61,674 nucleotides of DNA from DASXSB01 sp036506275 (GCA_036506275.1 DASXSB010000011.1:1-61674), one strand, 5' to 3'. Positions 6,744 to 15,902 are shown, numbered from the stretch's first letter. Numbers and translations: made by a program. Notes: generated by a model from the letters alone, not told the origin.

Positions 6744-8993
6744 ATGCCCCGCTCCCTCCCCGTACTGTTCGTTCTCCTCACCATCGTGCTCGCGCCCGTG
6801 TCCACGTTCGCGGCCGGCGTGCAGGCGCTCTTCGACATCGACTCGCCCGCCGCCGCGCCGTTCCCGAGCGACCATTTCACGGTTCCCGACGGCACGCAGA
6901 ACACGGGCCGGCGCGTGAACTTACCGCTGCCGAACTGCGCAACGCACCCGTCGGATTGCAACGACATCGCAGTCATCAACGAGCTCGACGGCTTCAACAA
7001 CCAGACGCGGCTGTCGATTCCGTTCAGTGGTCCCATCGATCCCGCGACGGTGACGAGCGACACGGTCTTCTTGATCTCGCTCGGGAGCACGCTCGCGGGC
7101 GGCGCGCCCGGCGGAAAGATCGTGGGGATCAACCAGGTGGTGTGGGATCCCGCGACGAATACCGTGCACGTGGAGTCCGACGAGTTCTTGAACCAGCACA
7201 CGCGCTATGCCCTCGTGGTGACCGACGGCATCCGCGACGCCGTCGGCGATCCCGTCGAGGTGGGCGCATTCGCCCGCTTCCGTCATGACCTCAACTTCGG
7301 CCAGACGCACGACAAGGATTTGAAGGAGTACCGCAAGGCGCTCCTCGACGCGCTGGCGGCGTCCGGGGCCGCGCGGCAGCACGTGGTCGCCCTCAGCGTC
7401 TTCACGACGCAGAGCACCACCGCCGTCCTCGAGAAGATCCGCGATCAGATCAAGGGAAACAAACCGGCGGCGGCGCGATTCGATCTCGGCCCCGGCGGCT
7501 CCACCACGATCTTCCCGGTGTCGACGGTGACGGGCATCGCGCGCAACCAGCAGATCAACGTGGGGGGAGCGCTCACGGTGGCCCCCGCCCCCTTCTCCTT
7601 CCTGCAAGTGGTACCGCCGGGTGGCGTCGTCCCGCCCGTCGGTGCCGTCGCCTTCGGGAAATATTCCTCGCCGGACTACGAGACGGGCACCAAGTTCATC
7701 CCCGCCGTGGGAACGCGCACGGGCACGCCCGTGGTGCAGTCGCTCAACGACGTCTACTTCAACTTGTTCCTTCCCGCCGGCACCCCGCCCGCGCTCGGCT
7801 GGCCCGTCGCGATCTTCGGCCACGGCTTCGGCGACAGCAAGGACAACAGCCCGTTCGTGGTGGCGTCCACGCTTGCCGCCAACGGCATCGCCACCATCGC
7901 CATCAACGTGGTCGGACACGGGCGCGGGGCCGCCAGCACCCTCACCGTGATCCGCAGCGCTGCCAACGGCGGCCCCGTCACGTTCCTGGCGGGAGGGCGG
8001 GGGATCGACCAGAACGGCAACAACGTGATCGACAGCACGGAGGGCAGCAGCGCGGTGCCGCCGCGCGACATCATCAGCAGTCGCGATGGTCTTCGTCAGA
8101 CCGTCGTCGACCTGATGCAGCTCACGCGCGTGATCGAAACCGGTGGGATCCCTGGCCTCGACGGCTCTCGCATCTATTATTTCGGGCAATCCTTCGGCGG
8201 GATCTACGGCGTCATGTTCCTCGGCGTGGAGCCGAGCGTCCGGCTCGGCGTTCCCAACGTGCCGGGCGGCGCCATCATCGAGATCGCGCGCCTGAGTCCC
8301 GTGTTCCGACCGCTCGTCGGCGCGGCCCTCCACTTCCGCGTTCCCGCGCTCGACAACCTGCCGCCCACGGTAATCTCGCCGACGCTCACCGTCTTCAACT
8401 TCAACGAGCAGATCCCGCTGCGTGATCAGCCGCCGCTGGCGGCGACCTTCCCGGGCGCCCTCGCGATCCAGACCGTCATCGAGAACACGGAATGGGTGTC
8501 GCAGGCGGGCAACCCCGTCGCCTATGCGCCGCATCTCCGAAGCGCGCCGCTCCCCGGGGTGCCGGCCAAGCAGGTCATCATCCAGTTTGCCAAGGGCGAC
8601 CAGACGGTGCCGAACCCGACGGCGACGGCCATCCTGCGCGCCGGTGATCTCGCCGACCGCGCGACGTTCTTTCGAAACGACATCGCGTTCGGCGTGTTCG
8701 CGGCCACCCCGCCCCCGAACCCGATTCCGAAGAACCCGCACACGTTCTTGACGAACTTCGTGACGGGTACGACGATCAACCCCGTCACCAGCGCCATCGC
8801 CCTCGAGGCCCAGCAGCAGATCGCGACGTTCTTCGCGACGGAGTTCGTCCTGGGCGGGCCCATCGTGATCGATCCGGACAGTCTCGGCTTGTTGGCGGCG
8901 GTGCTGAACAGTCTCGGCCTGAACCCCACGACCCAGGTGTTCGAGACCCCGATCGTGCCGCCGCTGCCGGAGACGCTGAACTTCATCCCGTAG
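6744..8993 (+). CDS. Exported alpha/beta-hydrolase with N-terminal Ig-like domain (lipase/esterase type)
   Basis: A 749-aa protein with a Shine-Dalgarno AAGGAG ten bases before ATG 6744 and a signal peptide (MPRSLPVLFVLLTIV..STFAAG). Residues about 20-160 resemble the bacterial Ig-like/virulence-factor-lipase N-domain (FDIDSPAAAPFPSDHFTVPD, IPFSGPIDPATVTSDTV, YALVVTDGIRD). The hydrolase domain shows an oxyanion region 'GWPVAIFGHGFGDSKD' (about 350), the nucleophile elbow 'YYFGQSFGGIYG' (Ser about 483), and plausible partners 'FAKGDQTVPNP' (Asp) and 'PKNPHTFLTNF' (His). It probably cleaves esters outside the cytoplasm. It is monocistronic, with its own terminator. It could be a type II secretion substrate, given the gsp operon 4 kb away; that is only a suggestion. 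Confidence 0.85.
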   Translation: MPRSLPVLFVLLTIVLAPVSTFAAGVQALFDIDSPAAAPFPSDHFTVPDGTQNTGRRVNLPLPNCATHPSDCNDIAVINELDGFNNQTRLSIPFSGPIDPATVTSDTVFLISLGSTLAGGAPGGKIVGINQVVWDPATNTVHVESDEFLNQHTRYALVVTDGIRDAVGDPVEVGAFARFRHDLNFGQTHDKDLKEYRKALLDALAASGAARQHVVALSVFTTQSTTAVLEKIRDQIKGNKPAAARFDLGPGGSTTIFPVSTVTGIARNQQINVGGALTVAPAPFSFLQVVPPGGVVPPVGAVAFGKYSSPDYETGTKFIPAVGTRTGTPVVQSLNDVYFNLFLPAGTPPALGWPVAIFGHGFGDSKDNSPFVVASTLAANGIATIAINVVGHGRGAASTLTVIRSAANGGPVTFLAGGRGIDQNGNNVIDSTEGSSAVPPRDIISSRDGLRQTVVDLMQLTRVIETGGIPGLDGSRIYYFGQSFGGIYGVMFLGVEPSVRLGVPNVPGGAIIEIARLSPVFRPLVGAALHFRVPALDNLPPTVISPTLTVFNFNEQIPLRDQPPLAATFPGALAIQTVIENTEWVSQAGNPVAYAPHLRSAPLPGVPAKQVIIQFAKGDQTVPNPTATAILRAGDLADRATFFRNDIAFGVFAATPPPNPIPKNPHTFLTNFVTGTTINPVTSAIALEAQQQIATFFATEFVLGGPIVIDPDSLGLLAAVLNSLGLNPTTQVFETPIVPPLPETLNFIP

Positions 8994-9013
8994 GCGGCCG
9001 TCCACGCGCCTTC

Positions 9014-9057
9014 GCGGCCGGGAGTGGCCCGCGCGCCATTCCCGGCCGCTTCATTTC
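9014..9057 (+). terminator. Rho-independent terminator after the exported hydrolase
   Basis: A 14-bp inverted repeat (arms 9014-9027 and 9036-9049, one G-U pair) with an 8-base loop, directly followed by TTCATTTC. It sits 20 bases after the hydrolase stop and 30 bases before the end of the convergent carboxylase gene. Confidence 0.8.
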
Positions 9058-9085
9058 TCGAGCGACGCCGTGGGGACGCTCGCGG

Positions 9086-10615
9086 CTACACCGGATAGAC
9101 GCCGTTGCGGCGAGGTGGGAAGTCGTGGACCTTGGTGGCGGCGTAGGCGAGGCGCTTCACGAGCTCGCCGCGCAGGGCGCCGCCGGGAACGATGTCGTCC
9201 ACGACCATCTCGGAGGCGAGCTTGTAGACGTCGACGTCCTCCGCGTACTCGTCGCGCTTCTTCTTCACGTAGGCCGCGCGCTCGCTCTCGGGCAGCTCCA
9301 TGATCTTGTTGTAGTAGACCGCGTTCACGGCGGGCTCGGGGCCCATGATCGCGATCTGGCCCTGCGGCAGCGACACGGTAGCGTCCGGCTCGAAGGCGGG
9401 GCCGCACATCGCGTAGAGTCCCGCCCCGTAGCACTTGCGGACGATGACGGAGATCTTCGGCACCGTCGCTTGCGAGGTGGCGAAGATCATCTTGGCCCCG
9501 TGGCGGATGATGCCCTCGCGCTCCACCTTGGTCCCCACCATGAAACCGGCCACGTCGGCGAGATAGACGAGCGGGATGTTGTACGCGTTGCAGAGCCAGA
9601 TGAAGCGGGCGGCCTTGTCGGACGAATCGACGAACAGCACGCCGCCCTTCACCTTCGGCTGATTGGCGACGATCCCCACCGCCCGCCCGCCGATGCGCGC
9701 CAGACCCACGATGATCTCGGCCGCGAACATGCGCTTGATCTCGAACCAGGAGCCGGCGTCGATGACGCGATCGATGACCTCGTACATGTCGAAGTACTTG
9801 CGCTGGTCGTACGGCACGATCTCCTCGATCGCGCGGCCCGGCTTCGGTTCCGCCGCCTCGCGCTCGGGCGGCCGCTCACGATGCGACGGCGGCATGTACG
9901 CGAGATAGCGCTTGGCCAGCTCGATCGCTTCCTCGTCGGAGCCGGCGAGCACGTCGCCGCATCCCGACACCGTGCAGTGCATGCGGGCGCCGCCCAGCTC
10001 CTCGAGCGTCGTCTTCTCTCCGATCGCCATCTCGACCATGCGCGGGCTGCCGACGTAGAGCGATGCCTTGCCGTCCACCATGATGACGACATCGGTGAGC
10101 GCGGGCAGGTACGCGGAGCCCGCCGGGGAGGGGCCAAAAAGGATGCACACCTGCGGCACCACGCCCGAGAGCTGGACCTCGTTGTAGAAGATCCGCCCCG
10201 CGTGGAAGCGGCCGGGGAAGATACGGATCTGCTCGGAGATGCGTCCGCCCGCGGCGTCCACGAGGTAGACGAGCGGGATTTGGAGGCGCGCCGCCTTCTC
10301 CTGGATGCGCACGATCTTCTGGATCGTCTTCTCGCCCCAGGAGCCGGCCTTCACGGTGTAGTCGTTGGCCATCACGCACACCGGACGCCCGCCCACCGTC
10401 CCCACGCCGGTCACGACGCCGTCGGCGGGGGTGTCGGCCTCCTGCGCACGCGCGAACAGCCAGTCCTCTTCGAACTCGGTGCCGGGATCGAGGAGCAGCT
10501 TCAGGCGATCGCGGACGAACAGCTTGCCTTCGGCGCGGAGCTTGTCGCGGTACTTGACGTGGCCTTGCTCGATGCGGGCGCGTTCCTTCCAGTACCGCTC
10601 CTCACCCTCGGCCAC
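9086..10615 (-). CDS. Acyl-CoA carboxylase, carboxyltransferase (beta) subunit
   Basis: A 509-aa subunit that transfers CO2 from carboxybiotin to an acyl-CoA (propionyl-, methylcrotonyl- or similar). Two crotonase-like halves are visible. The N-half has 'RDKLRAEGKLFVRDRLKLLL', 'VYLVDAAGGRI' and 'IFGPSPAGSAYLPALTD' (here 'LFGPSPAGSAYLPALTD'). The C-half has 'IVGLARIGGRAVGIVANQP', 'LVYLADVAGFMVGTKVEREG' and 'KISVIVRKCYGAGLYAMCG'. Length and motif order match PccB/MccB-type subunits. The exact acyl substrate cannot be read from these motifs. The start is GTG 10615. The biotin carboxylase/BCCP partner is not adjacent, so it must be encoded elsewhere. The gene follows the sigma-factor gene by 27 bases on the same strand. 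Confidence 0.93.
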   Translation of the reverse strand: MAEGEERYWKERARIEQGHVKYRDKLRAEGKLFVRDRLKLLLDPGTEFEEDWLFARAQEADTPADGVVTGVGTVGGRPVCVMANDYTVKAGSWGEKTIQKIVRIQEKAARLQIPLVYLVDAAGGRISEQIRIFPGRFHAGRIFYNEVQLSGVVPQVCILFGPSPAGSAYLPALTDVVIMVDGKASLYVGSPRMVEMAIGEKTTLEELGGARMHCTVSGCGDVLAGSDEEAIELAKRYLAYMPPSHRERPPEREAAEPKPGRAIEEIVPYDQRKYFDMYEVIDRVIDAGSWFEIKRMFAAEIIVGLARIGGRAVGIVANQPKVKGGVLFVDSSDKAARFIWLCNAYNIPLVYLADVAGFMVGTKVEREGIIRHGAKMIFATSQATVPKISVIVRKCYGAGLYAMCGPAFEPDATVSLPQGQIAIMGPEPAVNAVYYNKIMELPESERAAYVKKKRDEYAEDVDVYKLASEMVVDDIVPGGALRGELVKRLAYAATKVHDFPPRRNGVYPV

Positions 10616-10642
10616 GGTGGCGTCTCCTTCGCGTGCGTCCCG

Positions 10643-11686
10643 TCAGCGGTCGGGGTTGGGGTTCGCCCACACGATGATGATGAGCACGCCGTCCGCGTGC
10701 CGCGGCCCTCCGATCACGGCCGGGCTCCCGGGCGAGGCCTGGATGTGGGTGGTGACCTCGGTGACCCCGTTGCGCGCGAGGCGGACCCGCAGCCGCACCG
10801 TCCTCTCCGCCAGCCCCTCCGGCGTGACCTCCAGCTGACGGTCGCCGGGAACCGCCCAGCGCTGGGTGGAGCCGAGCGGCACCTCCGCGCGGTAGCGCTC
10901 GAGCGACGTGTACTCGCGATACCGGAAAAGCTGGCGGAGCTTGGGGAGGAACTGCTCGAGCCTCTCGTCGGGGACGGCGGGCGCCACGCGCACGCTCGGG
11001 GGGGGCGGCCCATCGCTGGCAAGCAGGACCCGCGCCCCGAACCGCACCACCTGCTGGCCGTAGGCGAGGGGGGCGAAGAGCGCGACGAGGGCGAGGACCA
11101 CCGCGAGAAGCGGCCCCAGCGCGTCGCGGAGCCGCTTGCGCGCGTTATGTAGACGCGACATGACCGTGCCCATCGGAATACTCAATACCTCGGCGATCTC
11201 CCGGTACGACAACCCTTCGAGATCGCTCAACATGATAATCGTCCGGTGATGCTCCGGCAAAGTATCGAGCGCCCTCTGGATGCGTGCGCGCTCCTCGGTG
11301 CGGGCGGCGGCGGCGTCGGGCGCCATCGTGCTCGTATCGGCCATCGCACGATCCCAATCCTCCTCCGGCACGCGCTCGGTGCCGAACGCTCGGCCGCGCG
11401 CCGCGCGGGCGCGTGCGCGATCGGCGGCCACGTTCATCACGATCCGGAACAGCCACGTATAGAACGCCGACTGTCCGCGGAACCCCGGCAGCGCCTGATA
11501 GGCTCGGATGAAGGCTTCCTGGGCGACGTCCCATGCCTCCTCGCGGTCCCTCAAGACGTTGTGCGCGAGCCGCCACACGCGCTGCCGGTACTTTTCCACG
11601 AGCGGCTCGAAGGCCGTGAGGTCTCCAGCCTGACAACGCTCGACGAGGGTGCGGTCGTCGATGTCCACGGGGTGGTTGCCGCTCAC
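10643..11686 (-). CDS. ECF sigma factor fused to a membrane segment and an exported-type C-terminal domain
   Basis: A 347-aa protein. Residues 12-92 are sigma region 2 ('RDREEAWDVAQEAFIRAYQ', 'FYTWLFRIVMNVAADRAR'). Residues 130-190 are region 4 ('TLPEHHRTIIMLSDLEGLSY', 'REIAEVLSIPMGTVMSRLHN', 'ARKRLRD'). An ordinary ECF factor would stop here. Instead a hydrophobic helix (about 191-209, GPLLAVVLALVALFAPLAYG) follows, and then 137 residues that look beta-rich and non-cytosolic ('RYREYTSLERYRAEVPLG', 'AVIGGPRHADGVLIIIVWA'). No anti-sigma gene is adjacent. An in-frame ATG at 11161 (Met176) would give a typical signal peptide, R/K-rich then hydrophobic ending AYG, for an independent exported product. 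The sigma part is certain; whether one or two proteins are made is open. Confidence 0.85.
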   Translation of the reverse strand: MSGNHPVDIDDRTLVERCQAGDLTAFEPLVEKYRQRVWRLAHNVLRDREEAWDVAQEAFIRAYQALPGFRGQSAFYTWLFRIVMNVAADRARARAARGRAFGTERVPEEDWDRAMADTSTMAPDAAAARTEERARIQRALDTLPEHHRTIIMLSDLEGLSYREIAEVLSIPMGTVMSRLHNARKRLRDALGPLLAVVLALVALFAPLAYGQQVVRFGARVLLASDGPPPPSVRVAPAVPDERLEQFLPKLRQLFRYREYTSLERYRAEVPLGSTQRWAVPGDRQLEVTPEGLAERTVRLRVRLARNGVTEVTTHIQASPGSPAVIGGPRHADGVLIIIVWANPNPDR

Positions 11687-11727
11687 CCCGCGCCCAACCG
11701 CTTAGACGCGGGGATCGCGGGGCCGAT

Positions 11728-12222
11728 TCACGGCGCCGGGCGCCGGGCGGACTCGCGCACGGAAGATCGACCGTTTCGGGAGCGTCCGAGCGACAGCAAC
11801 GCGTCGAGGCCGAGGAGATAGCTATCGGGCCCGAACCCGGAGATCTGCCCGCGCGCGACGGCGGCGATCACGGAATGCTGACGAAACTCCTCGCGGCCGT
11901 GGACGTTGGAGAGATGGACCTCCACCACGGGCAGCCGGATGCCGGCCACCGCATCGCGGAGGGCAACGGAATAATGGGTGAAGGCGCCGGGGTTGAAGAC
12001 GATGCCGAAGAAGCCTTCCTTCTGAGCGGCCTGCAGCCAGTCGATGAGCTGCCCCTCGATGTTCGACTGCCGGCACTCGACCTTGAGATGACGGATCCGC
12101 GCGTGCGCACGGATGCGCCGATCCACCTCGGCGAGGGAAAGCCGACCATAGACGGTCGGTTCGCGCGTGCCGAGCAGATTGAGATTGGGGCCGTGGAGCA
12201 CGAGCGCGGCGCGCCCCGTCAT
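11728..12222 (-). CDS. aroQ: 3-dehydroquinate dehydratase, type II
   Basis: A 164-aa cytosolic shikimate-pathway enzyme converting 3-dehydroquinate to 3-dehydroshikimate. Type II signatures are in place: 'VLHGPNLNLLGTREPTVYG' (with the conserved Asn and the catalytic Tyr), 'QSNIEGQLIDWL' (Glu), 'IVFNPGAFTHYSVALRDA' (Asn/Pro and Thr-His), and 'EVHLSNVHGREEFRQHSVI' (His, Arg). The last 15-20 residues (RSRNGRSSVRESARRP..) are an Arg-rich tail not usual in the family. The start is ATG 12222. It follows the ZIP gene by 16 bases on the same strand and may be translated from the same message. Confidence 0.95.
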   Translation of the reverse strand: MTGRAALVLHGPNLNLLGTREPTVYGRLSLAEVDRRIRAHARIRHLKVECRQSNIEGQLIDWLQAAQKEGFFGIVFNPGAFTHYSVALRDAVAGIRLPVVEVHLSNVHGREEFRQHSVIAAVARGQISGFGPDSYLLGLDALLSLGRSRNGRSSVRESARRPAP

Positions 12223-12238
12223 CGCGCGCAGGATAGCA

Positions 12239-12988
12239 TCAGTGCTCGGGGACGCCGAAGCCCGCGAGCAGCCAATCGGCGGCGCCGAACAGCAGCAATC
12301 CGCCGAACACCGTCCATCCGAGAGCGGGACCGCCCTCGCGATTGACCTCGGGAATGAGATCGGACGCCGCCACGTAGATCGTCACTCCCGCCGAGAGCGC
12401 GAGTGCCATGCCCACGTACTGCGCGGCGAGCGCGGTGGTGCCGATCGCCCCCAGCAGCGTCAACGCCCCCAGCGTCGCCGCCGCCCCCAGCGCCGTCGTC
12501 GGCGACCGTCCGGCGGCGAGCATGATCGACGCCACCGTAAACCCTTCAGGAACCTTGTGCAGGAGCACGGCGATGAAGAGGATGGCGCCGAGGCTGGGAG
12601 AGATCATGAAACCGGCGGCGATGGCGACGCCGTCGAAGACGGTGTGGACGCCGAGGCCGAAGACGGCGAGGTACCCCGCCGACGGCCGCAGGAGGGCGTC
12701 GCCGTGGATCTCCTCGCCGAAGTGGAAGTGCGGCGCCACCGTGTGCTCGAAGAGATGGACTCCGAAGTATCCGACGAGCACGAAGAGGAACGCGTGGGGG
12801 ACGTGCGTCGTCTCCGGCAGCATGCGCACGAAGGCGGCCGCGAGCATGAACCCCGCCCCCGCCGCCACGAAGTAGCGGAGGGGGGCCCCGCGGTTTTTAT
12901 GTGCGCGCGTTACGATCATGGCGCCGGCCACATCCGCGGCAGCAGCGACGGCCGCCAGCGATAGCTGTGCTAACATTGGCCGGAGCAT
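12239..12988 (-). CDS. ZIP-family divalent metal transporter
   Basis: A 249-aa inner-membrane protein with about eight hydrophobic helices. The paired metal-binding helices are evident: 'GLGVHTVFDGVAIAAGF' (H..D) and 'AVLLHKVPEGFTVASIML' (HxxPEG), the ZIP hallmark for Zn/Fe/Mn uptake. The variable His-containing loop before them is 'EHTVAPHFHFGEEIHGD', a likely metal-sensing or capture loop. The exact metal cannot be told. It starts 3 bases from the divergent gspE start, so promoters for both genes must lie within the neighbouring coding sequence; a second start at 12976 would relieve this a little. Confidence 0.92.
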   Translation of the reverse strand: MLRPMLAQLSLAAVAAAADVAGAMIVTRAHKNRGAPLRYFVAAGAGFMLAAAFVRMLPETTHVPHAFLFVLVGYFGVHLFEHTVAPHFHFGEEIHGDALLRPSAGYLAVFGLGVHTVFDGVAIAAGFMISPSLGAILFIAVLLHKVPEGFTVASIMLAAGRSPTTALGAAATLGALTLLGAIGTTALAAQYVGMALALSAGVTIYVAASDLIPEVNREGGPALGWTVFGGLLLFGAADWLLAGFGVPEH

Positions 12989-12991
12989 AGC

Positions 12992-14686
12992 ATGGTCACC
13001 GAGACGTCCTCTCGGCTCATCGGCGAGCTACTCGTTCAAGAAGGTCTCACCACGCCGGACATGGTGAAGCAGGCGCTCACGCGCACGCAGACCACCGGCG
13101 AGCAGCTCGGCGAGGCCCTCATCGCGCTCGGCGCCGTCTCGCGCGACGACGTGCTGAAAGCGCTCGCGCTCCAGCACAACCTGCCCTATCTCTTCCGCGG
13201 CGAGCTTCCGTCACCGCTGCCGGTGCTGAAGAACGTCTCGCCGAAGTACCTCCGTCAATACACGGTGTGTCCGGTGTCGGTGGAAGGCCAGACGCTGGTG
13301 GTGGCCACCGCCGACCCGCTCAACCCCGTCATCGCCGACGACCTCCGCCAAGTGACGGGCCTCGACGTGAAGATCGTCGTCAGTCCCGCCGACGCCATCA
13401 CGGAAGCGATCGACCGCACGTACGACGGCGCCGCCACCCCCCTGCAGCGGATCGTGGAAGGAATGGAGGAGGACCGCGGGCCCGACGGCGACGAGGACGT
13501 CAATCACCTGCGCGACATGGCGTTCGAGGCGCCGGTGGTGCGCCTCGTGAACCTCCTCGTGGAGAACGCCATCGCCGCCGAAGCCTCCGACATCCACATC
13601 GAGCCCTTCGAGGACACGCTGCGCATCCGCTATCGCGTGGACGGCATCCTCTACGATCAGGAAGCGCCGCCGCGCCGGCTCCAGGCCGCCGTCACCTCGC
13701 GCATCAAGATCATGGCCGAGATGAACATCGCGGAGCGGCGCCTGCCGCAGGACGGACGCATCCGCGTCACCCTCCACGGCCAGCGCATCGATATCCGCGT
13801 CTCCACCATGCCCACCGTGCACGGCGAATCCATCGTGATGCGCCTGCTCCAGCGCTCGAGCGTGTTCTTGCCCCTGGAGAAGCTCGGCTTTCCCGCCGAC
13901 ACCCTGCACCGCTTCGAGCACCTCATCAAGCGCCCGCACGGGATCGTCCTCGTCACGGGGCCCACCGGCTCCGGCAAGACCACCACGCTCTACGGCGCCC
14001 TCGACAAGATCAACTCGCCGGACCGCAAGATCATCACCGTCGAGGATCCCGTCGAGTACCAGCTCAAGGGCGTGAACCAGATCCCGGTGAAGCCGAAGAT
14101 CGGCCTCACCTTCGCCACCGGGCTTCGCCACATCGTGCGTCAGGATCCGGACGTCATCCTCGTCGGCGAGATCCGCGATCTGGAAACCGCCGAGATCGCG
14201 ATCCAGGCCGCCCTCACCGGACATCTCGTGTTCTCGACGCTCCACACCAACGACGCCCCCGCCGCCATCACGCGACTGCAAGACATGGGCGTGGAGCCCT
14301 ATCTCCTGTCGTCGGTGCTGGAGGGCGTGCTCGCGCAGCGGCTCGTGCGCCGGATCTGCGGCGCCTGCCGCGTACCCGATGTTCCCTCCGCCGCCGACCT
14401 CGAAGCCCTCGGCATCGAGGCCGACGGCGTCACGCGGCTCTATCGCGGCGCCGGCTGCCAGGAGTGCCGCCGCACCGGCTACCGCGGCCGCAGCGGGATC
14501 TACGAGCTGTTCGTCATCACAGAAGAGGTTCGCAGCCTCATGCTGCGCCGCGCGTCGAGCCGCGAGATCCGCCGTCACGCCATCGAGGAGGGGATGACCA
14601 CACTCCGTCTCGATGGCTGGCAGCGCGCCCGCGAAGGCATGACTACCATCGAGGAAATATTGCGGGTCACGCAGGAAGACGCCTGA
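12992..14686 (+). CDS. gspE: Type II secretion ATPase GspE
   Basis: A 564-aa cytoplasmic hexameric ATPase that powers pseudopilus assembly. Domain order: an N-terminal MshEN/GspE-N domain (about 1-150, 'LGEALIALGAVSRDDVLKAL'), then the ATPase core. The core has 'EASDIHIEPFEDTLRIRYRV' (Asp box), Walker A 'GPTGSGKTTTLYG' (about 322), 'DPVEYQLKGVNQIPV', 'RQDPDVILVGEIRDLETAEI' (Walker B) and 'TGHLVFSTLHTNDAPAAITR' (His box). The zinc-finger cysteines CGAC and CQEC flank an insert at about 456-491. PilB shares this fold; the following gsp genes decide for GspE. GGAG eight bases upstream supports ATG 12992. It is the first gene of the gsp operon. Confidence 0.97.
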   Translation: MVTETSSRLIGELLVQEGLTTPDMVKQALTRTQTTGEQLGEALIALGAVSRDDVLKALALQHNLPYLFRGELPSPLPVLKNVSPKYLRQYTVCPVSVEGQTLVVATADPLNPVIADDLRQVTGLDVKIVVSPADAITEAIDRTYDGAATPLQRIVEGMEEDRGPDGDEDVNHLRDMAFEAPVVRLVNLLVENAIAAEASDIHIEPFEDTLRIRYRVDGILYDQEAPPRRLQAAVTSRIKIMAEMNIAERRLPQDGRIRVTLHGQRIDIRVSTMPTVHGESIVMRLLQRSSVFLPLEKLGFPADTLHRFEHLIKRPHGIVLVTGPTGSGKTTTLYGALDKINSPDRKIITVEDPVEYQLKGVNQIPVKPKIGLTFATGLRHIVRQDPDVILVGEIRDLETAEIAIQAALTGHLVFSTLHTNDAPAAITRLQDMGVEPYLLSSVLEGVLAQRLVRRICGACRVPDVPSAADLEALGIEADGVTRLYRGAGCQECRRTGYRGRSGIYELFVITEEVRSLMLRRASSREIRRHAIEEGMTTLRLDGWQRAREGMTTIEEILRVTQEDA

Positions 14687-14690
14687 CCGG

Positions 14691-15902
14691 ATGCCCGTCT
14701 TCACCTATCGCGCCGCGGACCGGCGCGGCCAGACGATCGACGGGGTCATGGAGGCGGCGGACGCGCGGGCGGTCGTCGAGCGGCTGCACAAGGAGGCCTA
14801 CTACCCGATCCAGGTCGCCGCCCAGACCGGGCGCGTGCCGTGGACGAATCTCCTCGGGTCCTCGCGCATCCGCCAGCGCGACCTCCTCGCCCTCACCCAG
14901 CAGCTCGCCACCCTCTTCGAGGCGGGCATGCCGCTCGACCGCGCCCTCGCGATCCTCGAAGAGCTCGCGCCCAACGCGCGCGTGAAGGTCATCGTCGCCG
15001 ACCTCCTCCGTTCCGTGCGGAGCGGCGCCTCGCTCAGCGACGCCCTCGCCAAGCACCATCCGCGGCCGTTCTCCCGGCTCTACATCAACATGGTGCGCTC
15101 GGGCGAGAAGGGCGGCGTGCTGGAGGTGAGCCTGCGCCGTCTCGCGGAGTTCCTGGAATCGCGCGCCGCCTTCACGGACGCCGTCCTCTCGGCGCTCGCG
15201 TACCCGCTCGTCATCACGTTCGTGGGCGCGGGCGCCATCGTGTTCCTGCTCACCTTCGTGATCCCGCGCTTCGCGGTGATCTTCAACGACCTCGGCCAGA
15301 CGATTCCGCTGCCCACGCAGATCCTCCTCATGGTGAGCAGCGTGGCGCGATCGTACTGGTGGGCGGGCGCCATCCTCGTGCTCGGCGCCGTCCTCGGCTG
15401 GCGGCTGTGGACGGGCACCGCGGAAGGGCGCCTCGCGTGGGACCGCACCCTGCTACGGCTGCCCATCGTGGGCCGGCTCTCGTGGAAGATCGAGACGGCG
15501 CGATTCGCGCGCACGCTGGGCACCATGCTCAAATCCGGCGTCCCCGTGCTGGGCGCGCTCGCCGTGGTGGGCGACATGATGAGCAATCAGTTCGTGGGGC
15601 GCGCGGTGGCGCGGCTCTCGGACAGCGTGAAGCGCGGCGGCACGGTGGCGGCGGGGATGCAGGAGCACGCCTCCTTCCCCTCCCTCGCCACCCACATGGT
15701 GCGCGTGGGCGAGGAGACGGGCCGCCTGGAAGAGATGCTGCTGAAGGTCGCCGACACCTTCGAGACCGAGGTGCGCTCGGAGCTGAAGCGCGTGATCGGG
15801 CTCCTCGAGCCGGCGATCATCCTCGGCATGGGCGTGATCGTGGCCTTCATCGTGGTCGCCATGCTCCTCGCCATCTTCTCGATCAACGAGCTTCCCCTAT
15901 GA
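14691..15902 (+). CDS. gspF: Type II secretion inner-membrane platform protein GspF
   Basis: A 403-aa polytopic protein that couples the GspE motor to pseudopilin polymerisation. It shows the duplicated GspF/PilC domain: first copy 'LLALTQQLATLFEAGMPLDR' and 'SGASLSDALAKH..FSRLYINMVRSGEKGGVLEV', second copy 'ARFARTLGTMLKSGVPVLGA' and 'FPSLATHMVRVGEETGRLEE'. Three membrane helices are seen (about 170-190, 218-238, and the C-terminal 375-395). The N-terminus 'FTYRAADRRGQTIDGVMEA' is typical. It follows gspE by 4 bases and overlaps gspG by ATGA. Confidence 0.97.
   Translation: MPVFTYRAADRRGQTIDGVMEAADARAVVERLHKEAYYPIQVAAQTGRVPWTNLLGSSRIRQRDLLALTQQLATLFEAGMPLDRALAILEELAPNARVKVIVADLLRSVRSGASLSDALAKHHPRPFSRLYINMVRSGEKGGVLEVSLRRLAEFLESRAAFTDAVLSALAYPLVITFVGAGAIVFLLTFVIPRFAVIFNDLGQTIPLPTQILLMVSSVARSYWWAGAILVLGAVLGWRLWTGTAEGRLAWDRTLLRLPIVGRLSWKIETARFARTLGTMLKSGVPVLGALAVVGDMMSNQFVGRAVARLSDSVKRGGTVAAGMQEHASFPSLATHMVRVGEETGRLEEMLLKVADTFETEVRSELKRVIGLLEPAIILGMGVIVAFIVVAMLLAIFSINELPL

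Noticed and set aside
6921..9005. A 694-codon open frame on the minus strand
   Set aside because: Antisense to the exported hydrolase; Arg/Asp/Gly-rich composition without recognisable motif.
9125..11152. A 675-codon open frame on the plus strand
   Set aside because: Antisense to the carboxyltransferase and sigma-factor genes, with biased His/Asp/Arg composition and no domain.
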